Source of the DNA: Cannabis sativa
Lineage: Eukaryota; Streptophyta; Magnoliopsida; Rosales; Cannabaceae
Direction of reading: 5' to 3'
Assembly: GCF_029168945.1 (NCBI RefSeq)
Contig: NC_083605.1
Span: 73,116,969 to 73,180,968 of the forward strand
DNA: 64,000 bases
Shown here: in pieces, positions 1 through 11,395 of the stretch
Numbering within the stretch: position 1 is the stretch's first letter
Layout: every line of letters begins with the position of its first letter
Notes under the pieces: generated by a model
Databases searched by the model: none
The model's input: only the letters and a program-made list of their open reading frames with translations
Told to the model about the DNA's origin: nothing
Position numbers and translations under genes: made by a program

Positions 1-281
1 AACAAGAGTCTCTTGCCAAGCAATGAACCAACTTATTTGTAGATCGTTTTACAAAACACAAATTGTGAAAGTATAAAATACCGCTCTGAATCGCTTGGAC
101 ACACATCAAACTATCTGTTTCCAACATGACTCTATCACACGAATGAATTGCAATCCAACTCAATGTTTCTTTAATGCCTATTATCTCATCAATTTTGGGT
201 TGAACACATCTAATCTTCCCCTTCTTGAATGCTTCTACTATAGAACCATGATGATTCTGAGCTACATAACCCATGCCAAAA
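1..281 (-). pseudogene. RNase H-like (RVT_3) domain remnant, cut by the left window edge
   Basis: Read on the minus strand, this stretch gives a near-continuous RVT_3-type sequence: a GMGYVAQNHHGS start, an IGIKETLSW helix, the VMLETDSL strand that bears the conserved acidic residue, and a VKRSTNKLVHCLAR tail. That order is typical of the RNase H-like domain at the end of plant LINE polyproteins and of the free-standing RVT_3 genes derived from them. About 25 residues are missing between the middle and the tail, so an internal deletion is likely. No start codon or upstream part is visible. Most likely a dead LINE tail; a host RVT_3 pseudogene is the alternative. Confidence 0.6.
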
Positions 282-430
282 GACAAGACCCAAACCAGAA
301 AAAACTAAAAGGAAAAGACTAAAAAATCATATCAAAAGACAAGACTAAAGAACCATGTCAAAAGACAAGAGTAAAGAACCATGTCAAAAGACAAGACTAA
401 AGAACCATGTCTAAAGATAAGACTAATGGA
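271..430. repeat. 26-bp tandem repeat, about four units
   Basis: Units built on catgtcaaaagacaagac begin at 328, 354, 380 and 406 with period 26. A weaker fifth unit lies near 271. Later units carry point changes. No spacers are present, so this is a plain minisatellite. Confidence 0.85.
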
Positions 431-602
431 AAAACTAAATTAGTTCCAACACATAAACACGATCACAGCATTAAAATTAATTAAGGAATAAACTCTTTAT
501 AATTCTAACCCCATAAGAACATTAATTGGAATTAAACTAATAATATTAAATTAATAAATGAAAACAAAAATCTGAAACGGAGGACGTCGTTGAGCCGAAC
601 CG

Positions 603-2486
603 TGTTGGGTTTTATGCCCTAAATAAAACTCATTTCAATATAATCAGATTTACTTATTAATATAGATCAGAAATAACATTTAATGTTGCATGGTTCACAT
701 GATTTATTTCATGATTATATGTACATAATGTATAAATTCATCTGAAACCCTTTTCACATACTTGATCTTGTTTATTGTGCCGTCAACACATTGGAAAGTA
801 AACATGACTATGTGAATAAAGTTTTCTAGATTTATCAGACATAGGGTTTTACTGATATGATAATCTACAACAGAGTTTACTTGCATTTGGAGAAGTGCTA
901 TAATCTTTTCAGAGCATTGGTTAAAGTAAAGCTCAGGTTGGATGCATGGAGTATGCATCGGAAGGGACCGATATTGAACTTTGACTTAGATTTATTAAAC
1001 TTACCGTAATATCGCCTAAAAGTTGATCCTAGATCAAATGTTCTTAATCCTGTTATGATTAGGCTCAATCTTGAAAGACTATTCGTGTTCTTTGATTTGT
1101 TAGTTAAGCCTACTTTTAGGTCAGGGTGATACGTACATTTTGGGAACACGGTAGTGCAATTGAGTGGGAGCGCTAGCATAAACATGGAATCTATAGCTTC
1201 TATCTGGCAAATAGTAAGCAAAGGATGATCTCCTTCGAGCTTGACCAAACGGACATAAATGGTGGAGTACTCATTTTACATAAGCTGAAATATCATTTAT
1301 ACGGGCTCAAGTGTTTTAAGGATAAAATACATTGTAGGGTGTAACGGTAATCTAATCCCTTTACAGTGTAGATCATTCATATAGAGGATCATTGATCACA
1401 TTAGGATTATAACAATGGATAACTAATGATGCATCTATATGGTGGAACATATAGAGCATTCTATATACTGAGAGTGCAATTCTAAGTTCTATGCGTGGAT
1501 TCAACGAAGAATTAATAAGTTAGTGAATTTTAGTGCTAAATTCTTGATCTACTTATTGGAAGCTCGGTTATATAGACCCATGGTCCCTGCACTAGTTGAG
1601 ATAATATTGCTTGTAAGACTCATGTAATTGGTTTTGATTAATCAATTATAATTCTCAAATTAGACTATGTCTATTTGTGAATTTTTCACTAAGTAAGGGC
1701 GAAATTGTAAAGAAAGAGTTTTAGGGGCATATTTGTTAATTATGATACTTTGTATGGTTCAATTAATAACTATGATGAATGACAATATTATTTAATAATT
1801 ATTTATAGTTATTAAATAGTTAGAATTGGCATTTAAATGGTTGAATTAGAAAATTGGCGTTTTTGAGAAAATCAGATGCAGAAAAGATAAAACTGCAAAA
1901 TTACAAAAAGTGAGACCCAAATCCACTTGTATAGGGCCGGCCACTTTTGTAGGAAATTTAAACTGATATTTTCATTATTTTAATGCCAAATAATTCAAAC
2001 CTAACCCTAGTGGAATGCTATGAATAGATAGTGAAGGCTTCAGGAAATTTACACTTAAATTTCACACTTCTGATTCAGAAAAAACTGAGCCTCTCTCTCT
2101 CTCCCTATCTTTAGCCGCCACTTGCCTATTCTTTTCTTCTTCAATATTTCGAAATTCTTAGTGTGAGAATAGTGCCCACACAGAGCAAGTGATACCTCAA
2201 CCATAGTGAGGAAGATCGTGAAGAAAGACTTTCAGCAAGAAAGAGTTTTCAGCACTAAAGAATCAGAGAACGACATCTAGGTTCAGATATTGATAATGCT
2301 CTGCTACAGAAAGGAATCAAGGCCTAGATATCTGAACGGAAGGAGACATTTAATTCCGCTGCACCCAATGTAAGGTTTACAAAACTTTATATGTGTTTAT
2401 TTCATCGTTTTAGAAAGTTCATATTTAGGGTGTTAATCAACATACTTGTGAGTAGATCTAAGATCCTGGTAAAATAATTTCCAACA
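603..2486 (+). mobile_element. Solo LTR, about 1.9 kb
   Basis: Begins TGTTGGG and ends CCAACA, the usual LTR termini. The 4-5 bp direct repeat (a)accg lies on both sides (598-602 and 2486-2490; the last LTR base is ambiguous). No primer-binding site follows the right end and no gag or pol is present, so this is a solo LTR left by LTR-LTR recombination. Its first ~945 bp recur inverted at 62667-63613. A (CT)n tract near 2090 and a GT-rich 3' end resemble a Copia LTR; the superfamily is inferred. Confidence 0.7.
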
Positions 2487-3075
2487 ACCGAACCACTCTC
2501 AGACGACTGCTTTTGAACCCCTTAAAATTTGTGTTCTTAATTATCAATAAAATTTGTATTATTTTGTATTTTTAAAGAAAAATTCATATTTTACAAAGTT
2601 TCTATATTTTAGTTTTTTCCTTAAAAAAATTAAGGAATAATTGAACTTAATACTTAAACCTCAACAAAAAAATAACATATGCATATATTGGATTTTACTA
2701 ATGTAAAATGACTATAAGGTTACATAATGAAGCACTATCATAACTAATAATGACCACAACCTGACAATTTACATATTCAAATTTATATGTTTTATATATA
2801 AACATATATACCTGTGATGTACTTGATAGTTGAGCCATTTATTAAGATATTATGATATGAATAATTGTTATTAGGTATTAGTGGTGTCTAGCACATTCTA
2901 AATGTGTTACTTTACGTTTGTTAACGATATTCACAAAAAGTTATTATTAATATATATAGAACCTGATATTTAGTTGGACAAAAAGTAATATTGATACGTA
3001 AAAAGGTGCTAGACACTACTGATGTCTTTTAGCGTTTCTTTTTATCAAGGTTATTAGTATACTTAGATTATTTAC
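2487..3075. other. AT-rich spacer, nothing recognised
   Basis: No ORF, TIR pair or RNA gene is seen. Only short AT-rich tracts. Confidence 0.5.
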
Positions 3076-3264
3076 AATCCGACCCTAGGCTAAGGTGGGC
3101 TAGGCTCACGCCTAGGGCTCACTCCTATTAGGAGTCTAAATAAAAAAAAAATTAATAAATATACATATGTTTTTTAATAATTTTTAAAAATATCATTTAT
3201 TCTTATAAAAAGGGCCTAAAAAGTTATTTTAATAAGGGCCCAAATTAACTCAGGATCGGTCCTG
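3076..3264. mobile_element. Degenerate hAT-like MITE of the GGGCC family
   Basis: Contains the block ccctaggctaaggtgggctaggctc and ends gatcggtcctg. The same family is at 4729, 27794, 40761 and 59491. The left terminus is eroded and no clear TSD remains, so classification rests on similarity to the better copies. Confidence 0.5.
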
Positions 3265-3519
3265 TTCCAATGGTTACACCAATTTGGTGTAAAATCTACA
3301 CTAATTCAATGTAAATTTTTTTTACTTTTGGTACAACAACTCCAATGTTTTACACCAAACATTACATTAAATATCTCATAAAATAAATATATTTTACTTG
3401 AAAGATCTCGTATTTTATATTATTTACATTAATAACCCTGTTATCCCAAAATTTACAAATCTAATGTGGCACTTATACGTGGCATAATCTAGCCAGCTAT
3501 TTAACATGGCAATGATCTT

Positions 3520-4480
3520 TCGAGCAGAAGTGTGCCTGACAGGTCCCATACGGAGCTGACATCCATAAGATGCAGATGGTCCATGAAGCCTTTGGCTGGG
3601 TCATCAACATGTCGGCCAGAGAAGATAGGAGTAACACCTTGGAAGAGAAGCTCCACAAGTAATCTCACAAGAAAGACAAGTCTCGAAGAAGGCCTGGCCA
3701 GGTGATTAACCTGCCGACCAGAAACAACATTGATAGGAGTACCGGAAAAGGCTACACGAGCCTTGATTTCTTCTTCAACAAGCTTCTATAAATATCTCGA
3801 ATTGAATCCTACAAATTTGGATCCAACCAGTCTATCCGAGAATAAGGAGATTCAAGAGAATGTAACTACACCCTAAAATATAGGGAAATTTGACCTTTAA
3901 TCACTAATTTTACGGAGCTAAATGTAACAATCTTCCCCTATAAATAGTGAATGAATTCACAAGGGGAAGGGGACTAGACCTAAAATCGTACTCACGCATC
4001 AAAGAGCCCTTTGCTAGAAGATATTCTATGTAAACACTGTGACAGTCGTAGCTTGAATTCACTTTGTCTTTCTTAGTGATATGCATGGTATTATCTCAAA
4101 AAATAATACAATTAAAAGGGGAGTAGGTCATTACCCATATACAAGGGGGCCAAACCTCCATAAATTTATTTTTTTCTTCTGTCTATTTATTAATCCTAAC
4201 TCCTTTTTGGTGATTAATGAGTGATTATTTGACTCCAAGTCAGTTGATTATTTTTCCAATTGATATTTTTAGTACTTTCATTGAGAGCTTCAACATTCTT
4301 ATGAAGATCTCATCTCTTTTCACATAATAATCACCATGGTTCTTACAAGAGGAGCATGTCCACAGAGCCCCAAGATCTGATGGTTGTGGATCCTAATGTC
4401 CAAGTTCCACCAACTGGTGACAACTAGGGCAACTCCATCTGTAGGATCAGACCCAGAGGCCCATGACAACTCCAACTTGA
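3520..4480 (+). mobile_element. Old LTR-retrotransposon remnant (LTR end plus gag start)
   Basis: Two TATA-like tracts (tataaata near 3786 and 3938) lie in an LTR-like leader. The segment cattgagagcttcaac (~4279) and a possible gag start atggttcttacaagagg (~4336) follow, then a frame that soon hits stops. The leader plus gag-start order suggests a Gypsy-type element, but no polymerase is present and both ends are lost. Confidence 0.35.
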
Positions 4481-4728
4481 TAATTCGTCAGCTTTAGATA
4501 GCTCAACGAATAGTCTTGTACTATATTCATTGAGCTAAAAAAATAAATAATAACTCAAATTTAGCTCATTTGATAAATTGTTATTTTTATTATATTTTCT
4601 TTATATTTTAAAAAATCATGAGCTATAATAACTCAAGTTTACCACACATAATAAAAGTGCTTTTACATGTCCATGTTGTATATAATGTTAAAATTGAAAC
4701 AATAGTACACAGAGTACATACTTTTAAG

Positions 4729-4923
4729 GAGGGCTGGACCTCAGTATAGGCGAGCTAGGCCTGTGCCTAGGGCCCACCTAGCTCAGGGGCCCAAAAAAAA
4801 TTTATCCCTTTTTAGAATTACACATTTTTTAATCAATTTTGAAAAATATTATATTTTTTTCTAAATGAGGGTCCAAAAATATTTTTTTTCCCCATGGCCC
4901 ACTAAATTTCAAGGCCGGCCCTG
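4729..4923. mobile_element. hAT-like MITE, 195 bp
   Basis: Ends are gagggctgg and ccggccctg, an imperfect TIR close to CAGGGCCGG. Flanks cttttaag (4721-4728) and cttctaag (4924-4931) match 7 of 8, the TSD length of hAT elements. The interior has the family block gcctagggccc. Confidence 0.65.
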
Positions 4924-4931
4924 CTTCTAAG

Positions 4932-5639
4932 GAGCATTCGCTAAGAGAAATTTAAAGTAATTTGATTGCCTCGAATATATGGCAATTTTAATTATATTTG
5001 GTTTATTTATTTTTGTTCAAAAACTTATTTCTATCTTTAACTTTAAGTACTAAAGGCAACTTTAGAAAGTAGTTTTAGTAGTCATTAAGCTTTTAGATTT
5101 TTCTAACAAAGTGTTTTTTTTTTTTTATCAAATCTTTAGATTTATAGTGTGTTTTAAGTGAACACTTTTGAAATTCAATTCATAATATTTCATGGCTGTT
5201 ATAGGCTCTTAAATGGATGTAAATTATCATAATGGTTACATAATAGAGCAGTTGAACATTTTCTCCATTAGGCTGTGCTTCATGCAACATGTTTTGTGGC
5301 ACTAGGAGATATGTGGCCTAATGTTACCAGAATTTATAAATTTGAGGTTAATAAGTGATACACGAATATATCAAATCAATTCTAAACCATTTTAATCTCA
5401 TTTCCATTAATTCAATTATCCTAAGAGCTATATATAATCATATAGCATCAAATTTTAACAATTCAATTGTATCATGGTTACAAATCTTTTACTACAACCG
5501 TGACTTATATTTTTACTGAAAACAAATTATATGGTATACTCTCCGAAAAAGTACATATATAATACATGGTATATTTATTGCACTAAATAAATTATACGCT
5601 AATTAAGATTTTAACTTTTTAGGTTATTAAAAAAAAATT
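4932..5639. other. AT-rich spacer, nothing recognised
   Basis: No ORF of interest and no repeat boundary found on either strand. Confidence 0.45.
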
Positions 5640-5905
5640 GGACTATTGAGATAGTTGAATTTAAAGATTTTTGTTTAATTTTATTCAATTTTCTTAATAC
5701 TATATTGTGCTCCCAAACTTTGATATTTACAAAATTATGTCTCTTAAACTTTAACATGTACAGAATTATGATCCTTAAATTTTAATCCACGTTAGATTTT
5801 TTTAGTAAAATTAGACCAAAGCTCTTAAATCTAATAATTTAAGAGCATAATTTGGTACATATCAAAATTTAAGGGATAAAAATTTAAATTAACTTAAATT
5901 ATATG
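5640..5905. mobile_element. Partial MITE related to 49715-50113
   Basis: Shares the phrases gtttaattttattcaatttt and catgtacagaattatg, and its right arm is complementary to its left. The outer ends are lost. Confidence 0.5.
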
Positions 5906-6310
5906 TACAAATAATATATCGATTTTTATTATTTGAAAAATAAATAACTTTAATCAAATATTTATTTATACCAATAATTTAGAATTAGACATATTAAACA
6001 TGTTTAGTTTAGGTATAATTTTTCATTTTGGAAATCATATAATAAAATAATAAATATATAAGCGGGGCACAAGATGGCCCTACGCCCAACCAAGTGGCCA
6101 ACAATCAATATACTAATAAATTTAGCATTGTGCCGTATATTAGATTTGCTCCAACAACAAAAATCTTTGCTTCTCTTTCAAAAAAAAAAAATATAATAAT
6201 ACAAAGTCTACCAATATGCTTCATGCAAAACATGGGAAAAATAAAATTTAAAAAAAAAAAAAAAACAGAACATAAGTCCAAAATACACCCAATAAAATTT
6301 CGAATAATTA

Positions 6311-6640
6311 TATAATACACTCATTTTTTTTTTGTAAATTTTTACATTTTTATGTTTAATTTTTTTAGTATTCTATAAAAACAACACTAAAATAACAAAA
6401 AAATTACATAAAAGTAATAGAAAAACAACATCAAAACAATAATAAAACAACAACAAAAAATAACATATAGTTAATAAAAAATCAACAATAAATTAAAAGA
6501 AGTACAACATAAAAATACATCAAAAGACCGTAAAATCTGTAAATAAAATTGTAAAAATCATTAAAAAATATTAAAATTTCGTGCAACCATATTTTTATAA
6601 TTTTTGTGTATTTGTGAAGTAATCTCATAAAATTATTTTC
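6311..6640. mobile_element. Mutator-like MITE, family of 44186-45034 and 59816-60087
   Basis: Shares aaaacaacatcaaaacaat, atcaacaataaattaa and gtatttgtgaagtaatctcat with the other two copies. It is the opposite orientation to the copy at 44186-45034. Left edge approximate; no TSD read. Confidence 0.5.
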
Positions 6641-7490
6641 ACAATCTTATACATTATAATTATTTACCACTACTAAAATTTTTAGAAATTTAAATAATTT
6701 TTACTATCAAAAAATTATTTACCTCACAAATATATTTTTTTTGGAAGAAACCTCACAAATATATTTAAATATATATATAAAGTGATATGTTTAACAAAAT
6801 ATAAATAAATTTTATTTTTGGCATTATTAATTATTTAATTTTTTTTTAAAAAAAAAACCACCATAAACAAAATAATTGTGCCAAAAGACTTTTCTAGATT
6901 GTATCAAAATCCATTACTTAACTACAAATATGTCCTAAATTATCTATCAAATTTTAGTTTTAAGAGAACTGAAGTATTGGAAAAATAAATAAATAAAAGA
7001 AAGAAAGATAAACTTCTTTCAGTTGTATTAACAGAATTTGGGCTATTAAGTTGGGTGTATAAATATAGTATAAGACAAGGTCAAGAAAAGGAAAGCTTAA
7101 CTGTTAAAGATACTAATAATCATGCTTAAACAATGCTCTTTACACTTTTATCTTTTGATCTTTACATATTCATAGCAACTCACACATACTCAAAACATAT
7201 CCCTTTTATATTAAATATATTACCTATTTTAATAACCAAATATCCAACAACAAAGCAAATATGTAAACTTAACAATACAAAAATTGAATGATATTTTCAA
7301 ATCATTCTTTCTTTCCTATCTTAATTTCTTAAACAAGGAATTAATATCTACATAGGACATAGTTTCATAATAAATATATATAAATATATATAGATAGATT
7401 GTAACTCAATTACATACATGCACAATGCCTTGAAGCATGTTCAAATTTTATGACATATATATACAAAGGAAAAACCATCATAAGATTACA
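6641..7490. other. AT-rich 3' flank of MYC2
   Basis: No coding or repeat feature recognised. The MYC2 3' UTR probably ends somewhere in 7300-7774. A (GAA)n microsatellite lies at about 7496-7530. Confidence 0.4.
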
Positions 7491-7774
7491 CTAAAAGAAG
7501 AAAAAGAAGAAGAAGAAGAAGAAGAAGAAGCTAGTTTGGCTTGATGGGAGCTGGAAAAGAATCTGGAAACTAGTCGAATGAGCTCAGCTCCTCTCAAAAC
7601 TCGACCTTTTTTTTTAACTAAAACATAAGACTAACCAACAACAAGAAAAAAGAAAGGTTTTTTTTCTGCATTTTCTTTAACAAAGGTTGCAGCTTTAGTG
7701 GGGAGCCTTAAAATGTCCCAACAAAGAGCTCTACTACTTACTTGATGAACTCTTTTCCTACCCAATTCTTTAAC

Positions 7775-9883
7775 CTATCGGGTATCGCCGCCAACTTTGG
7801 ATGTTAAGGCTACCCTGAGCTGTTCCTGCGTGTAAAACCGACTCCCCATTTTCACTGTTGCTTGTTGGATCATCAAATCGTTAACTACTGAGACACTGGC
7901 ATGGTGAACATCCAAGTCTAGCTCCATTAGAGCTGCCATTACCCTTGCAGCTGGGTGGTTCTTCTTACTACATTGAATCCTAATCATGGCATCCCAACCT
8001 ATGATTTTCACGTCTATATCCAAATCTATAAGCTTGCTTCCACCACCAAGGTTAGACACCATCGAAAGGTCTTGATCAGCTGACGAAGAACGCGAATCTT
8101 TGCTAGCTAATTCCCTTTTCATAGAATCCATTTGTTTCTGGAGATCCTCCTTGTCTGTTTCTGTAGTTTGAAGCTTCGATTTGAGCTCGTTGATGTAAGA
8201 AATCGCGTCGCCGAGTAGGGAAGCTTTGTCCATCTTTGAAACGTTGGGAACAACAGCTCTAAGAGCATAAAACCTCTGGTTAAGCTTCTCTCTTCTCTGT
8301 CTTTCAGCTTCAACATGATTCAATGGCTCTTCTCTTCCATTAGCTGGCTTTCTACCTCTCTTTCTGGGCCTTTTCTCTGGCTCTACTACTCTGCTACTGT
8401 CAGCTTCTCTAACCACCGAAGCTTCAAGATCAGAGTGGTCAGAATCACCTGTTCCACCGCTCGATTTTATGACACCACTGGATGGTAAAACAACCCCAGA
8501 AGTAAAAGATAACATCCCTTCTTCGTTATTACTTCCCCTTGAAGTTGGAGATTTCTTCTTCTTATTAGTACCATTAGTAGTGGTGTTGTTGATGTTGTTG
8601 TTGTTTTCTTCTGCTGCGAATTGGGATTGCCCAGAAAACAAATTCCCATTAGCACTGTAAGAACTCCTCTTACTTTCCCCAAAATTCAATATCTCCCCTG
8701 ATTCAGGCTTCAAGGAATGAGAATTTCCGTTGTTCTTGACACTGTTCCCATCAAATCCATAATCAGAGAAATTCAATTCTTTGGTGAAAAAGCTTTGGGT
8801 AGTCTGTGCTTGTTGTTGTCTCTGAATCGTGCTGGGATTGTCGGTCAAGCTACTAGAGCTAGGGTTTTCGAACTGGACAGTTGATTTAGAAGTCTGTTGC
8901 TGGTTTGTTGAGCTCGGAACCGAAGCCGACGGAGCTGCTCCGGTGGTTACAGAATCTTTTACTTCGACGGTGGTAGAAGTTGGGTCATTAAGCCAAAACG
9001 AAGGATCGTTTTCTCCTTGATCAGGAGCTCCACCACCGCTTAAAAGACAAGAACCAACTTCAAGATTACTGAAATTAAACAAGAATCTAACCTTGTTCAT
9101 CAGATCCGAGCTCTGGAAGATGACTTCTGTAGACCCTAATTCCACAACACCATTCTCAGAAGGAATACAAACTATCGTCTGTAACCCAAAGATCTGACCT
9201 TGTCGAGCCCTCTCACATGTCGAAGAGGTTAGGTTATCTCTTCCCGTAACCCAAACAGGGTTTGAATTGAAAAACGCCTGACCAGGTAACCCGCCGCCAT
9301 TAACGAACGACTGAGTCATCGAAACCAAAAAGAACCACTCCGTATCAGTAACTTCCTCATCAACAGCCTCATCCGGCGCCGGAGCGGATCCAGAAATCAA
9401 AGAATTAAGCTCACGAAGGACTTTTTTCCGGTGCTCCTGTTCAGCAGGAGAAGAGTAAGACGCCTTAGCCTTACCTCTCCCTTTATCTTCTTCACCCTTG
9501 TAATACCCATCACCCCAACCAAGAACAGAAGCACCAGAATAATCATACGAAGACTGCCAGAAAATCGCGTAAGTCCAGCTCTCCCGTGCTCCTTCAATCA
9601 AAGCCTGGAGTCGTTGCTGAAGAGTCTCCTGGTTAAAAGGCGCAACCTGAGGAGGAGGAGGAGGGGGAAGAGGAGGAGGTTGTTGTTGTTGTTGAGGGGC
9701 GGCGGAAGTGGAAGCGGCGGAGTGAAGGGGTTGAAGGGGTTGGGTTGAGGTGGTGGTGGTGGTGGTGGGTGTAGCAGCAGCCCATAAAGAAGAAAGATCT
9801 GAAGAACTCATGAAAGCTTCCATCATGGAAGCGTTGTCGTCAGTCCAGAGATTCATGGTGGATTGTATTCTGTAGTCCGTCAT
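7775..9883 (-). CDS. MYC2: MYC2-type bHLH transcription factor
   Basis: Nuclear activator of jasmonate responses that binds G-box DNA and is held inactive by JAZ proteins. The 702-residue frame is intact and intronless, as in MYC2/3/4 genes. Residues ~80-280 form the bHLH-MYC_N region with the JAZ-interaction part (SSYDYSG near 111-117) and an acidic activation segment ending [10 protein letters not shown] (180-189). A nuclear-localisation cluster RPRKRGRKP (505-513) precedes the bHLH (~520-570), with the DNA-reading residues His523, Glu527 and Arg531. A coiled region and an ACT-like dimerisation tail (~616-690) follow. Residues 36-80 are low complexity: a Thr run, then Gln and Pro runs. The start matches the family N-terminus MTDYR. 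An out-of-frame ATG lies four bases upstream. MYC3/MYC4 assignment is less likely given length and N-terminus. Confidence 0.95.
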   Translation of the reverse strand: MTDYRIQSTMNLWTDDNASMMEAFMSSSDLSSLWAAATPTTTTTTSTQPLQPLHSAASTSAAPQQQQQPPPLPPPPPPQVAPFNQETLQQRLQALIEGARESWTYAIFWQSSYDYSGASVLGWGDGYYKGEEDKGRGKAKASYSSPAEQEHRKKVLRELNSLISGSAPAPDEAVDEEVTDTEWFFLVSMTQSFVNGGGLPGQAFFNSNPVWVTGRDNLTSSTCERARQGQIFGLQTIVCIPSENGVVELGSTEVIFQSSDLMNKVRFLFNFSNLEVGSCLLSGGGAPDQGENDPSFWLNDPTSTTVEVKDSVTTGAAPSASVPSSTNQQQTSKSTVQFENPSSSSLTDNPSTIQRQQQAQTTQSFFTKELNFSDYGFDGNSVKNNGNSHSLKPESGEILNFGESKRSSYSANGNLFSGQSQFAAEENNNNINNTTTNGTNKKKKSPTSRGSNNEEGMLSFTSGVVLPSSGVIKSSGGTGDSDHSDLEASVVREADSSRVVEPEKRPRKRGRKPANGREEPLNHVEAERQRREKLNQRFYALRAVVPNVSKMDKASLLGDAISYINELKSKLQTTETDKEDLQKQMDSMKRELASKDSRSSSADQDLSMVSNLGGGSKLIDLDIDVKIIGWDAMIRIQCSKKNHPAARVMAALMELDLDVHHASVSVVNDLMIQQATVKMGSRFYTQEQLRVALTSKVGGDTR

Positions 9884-9887
9884 TCAT
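9840..9887 (-). promoter_or_regulatory. Overlapping upstream ORF at the MYC2 start
   Basis: An ATG at 9885-9887 sits four bases before the MYC2 ATG in another frame. It encodes 15 residues and stops at 9840-9842, inside the MYC2 coding region. Both ATGs have weak context (T at -3). Scanning ribosomes could start at either, which would lower MYC2 output. Whether the transcript includes this ATG is inferred from its position only. Confidence 0.6.
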
Positions 9888-10252
9888 ACAACGGAAATGG
9901 GTTTAGAGAGAGAAAACGGCGGCAGAGAAGAAAGAGAGAGAGAAAGAAAGATGATGATGATATGGGATTGGTGGTTTGCTTTGCTGAATTATTATAATTA
10001 TTTATTATTATTATTTATTTTTAATAATAATAATAATAATACATATCTGAATTTTGGAGCTCACTTTGATGATGATGATGATGATGAGCAGTTATTGGTT
10101 TTATTTTTAATATTTGATAATAATAATAAGAAGTAGAGTTGGAGAAGTGAGTTTGGATTGGGTGGTAGTGGTGGTATTAGGAGAAGTTATTTGAAGAGAA
10201 GAAAGGTTTGGATGAAAACGAGTAAATGAAATGAAATGAAATGAAAGTGAGT

Positions 10253-10253
<1 letters not shown>
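9888..10253 (-). promoter_or_regulatory. MYC2 leader and proximal promoter region
   Basis: On the transcript strand the 5' leader is CT-rich (about 9902-9950), followed upstream by several (ATC)n and (AAT)n runs. No convincing TATA box is seen; TA-rich runs make any call arbitrary. The start of transcription is not determined. Confidence 0.4.

Positions 10254-10292
<39 letters not shown>
10254..10292. repeat. (TAA)n microsatellite
   Basis: About thirteen uninterrupted trinucleotide units directly left of a MITE, about 370 bp upstream of MYC2. Confidence 0.9.
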
Positions 10293-10709
10293 GGGGAGTT
10301 ATATTTGCACCCCTTAAACTTATAAATACACCCTATTATTAAAAAAAATATAAACTTAAATAATTTTTAAAAATTACTCTTAATATTTTTTTAAAATTTT
10401 TTCTTCACATTATTTTATGTTAATCTTAATACTTATTTTGATTTTATTTTCATAATTTTTTCTAACTCATGTGTATTTTTTTTTTATTTTTCTCTTAAAA
10501 AATTTCACATAATTTTTTATTTTAATTTTTTTATCATAATATTTAAAATACACTTTATTTTTGTTTGATAGGTATATTTTTTAAGAATATGAATTTAAAG
10601 AAAAAAGTTAAAAAAAATTAGTACAATTAAAAATATAAATTTTATATAAAACAAAAATTATCAAAATGGGGTGCCTTTAAAACTTTTTGGGGTGTAAATA
10701 AAATTTTCC
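10293..10709 (+). mobile_element. Mutator-like MITE, copy 1 of an inverted pair
   Basis: Starts ggggagttatatttgcacccc and ends ggggtgtaaataaaattttcc, giving an imperfect ~21-bp TIR. It lies inside (taa)n DNA, so a taataataa TSD is compatible but not diagnostic. It is about 88 percent identical by eye to the reverse complement of 10886-11284. Confidence 0.65.
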
Positions 10710-10885
10710 TAATAATAATAAGAAGAAGAAGAGTTTTGGGAAGGAGTGTGGGACAGATGAGTTGGCGGTTTCTACGAAACTGGCCATACTTACTTTACTC
10801 CCCACTATTTACAAGTATTTTTCTAATTTTTATTTAATTAAAATAAATGTAGTGGATATTATAGTAATATTGTTATTAGTATTAT
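10710..10885. other. Spacer between inverted MITE copies
   Basis: About 175 bp with a GC-richer patch (~10735-10790). Nothing recognised; it could be displaced distal MYC2 promoter sequence. Confidence 0.4.
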
Positions 10886-11284
10886 GGAATTTTATTTACG
10901 CTCCAAAAATTTTTAAATACACCTAATTTAATAATTTTTATTTTATATAAAATTTATATCTTTAATTTTACTGAGTATTTTTAACTTTTTTCTTTCAATT
11001 TATATTCTTAAAAAATATACCTATCAAACAAAATTAAATTACATTTTAAAAATTATGACAAAAAAATTATATGAAATTTTCTTAGAAAAAAATAAAAAAA
11101 TATATACATGAGTTAGAAAAAATTATAAAAATAAAATCAAAATAGGTATTGAAATTAACATAAAATAATGTGAGGAAAAAAAATTAAAAAATATTAAGAA
11201 TAATTTTTAAAAATTATTTAAGTTTATATTTTTTTTAATAATGGGGTGTATTTATAATTTTATAGGGTGCAAACATAACTCCCC
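10886..11284 (-). mobile_element. Mutator-like MITE, copy 2 of an inverted pair
   Basis: A perfect 10-bp TSD ttagtattat flanks it (10876-10885 and 11285-11294), in the size range of Mutator insertions. Ends are ggaattttatttacgctcc and gggtgcaaacataactcccc. Same family as 10293-10709 in opposite orientation. Confidence 0.75.
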
Positions 11285-11395
11285 TTAGTATTATTATAAG
11301 TGGCATTTTAGGATTAATTAGTAATATTCTCAACTAGTTCTTTTCTTAAATTATATGAGATTTAATATTTAATTATACTAATAGCAATATGACAC

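Noticed and set aside
328..430. Short regular repeats resembling a CRISPR array
   Set aside because: The units are contiguous with no spacers, and the DNA is plant nuclear.
898..1248. 116-residue minus-strand ORF with a matching ORF at 62942-63157, both starting MVKLEG
   Set aside because: Both lie in copies of the same LTR. The shared peptide follows from DNA similarity, and the frames diverge and end differently. No sign of selection on the protein can be seen.
9431..9748. 105-residue plus-strand ORF inside MYC2
   Set aside because: Antisense shadow of the MYC2 coding sequence, with an arginine/leucine-rich composition caused by its codons.
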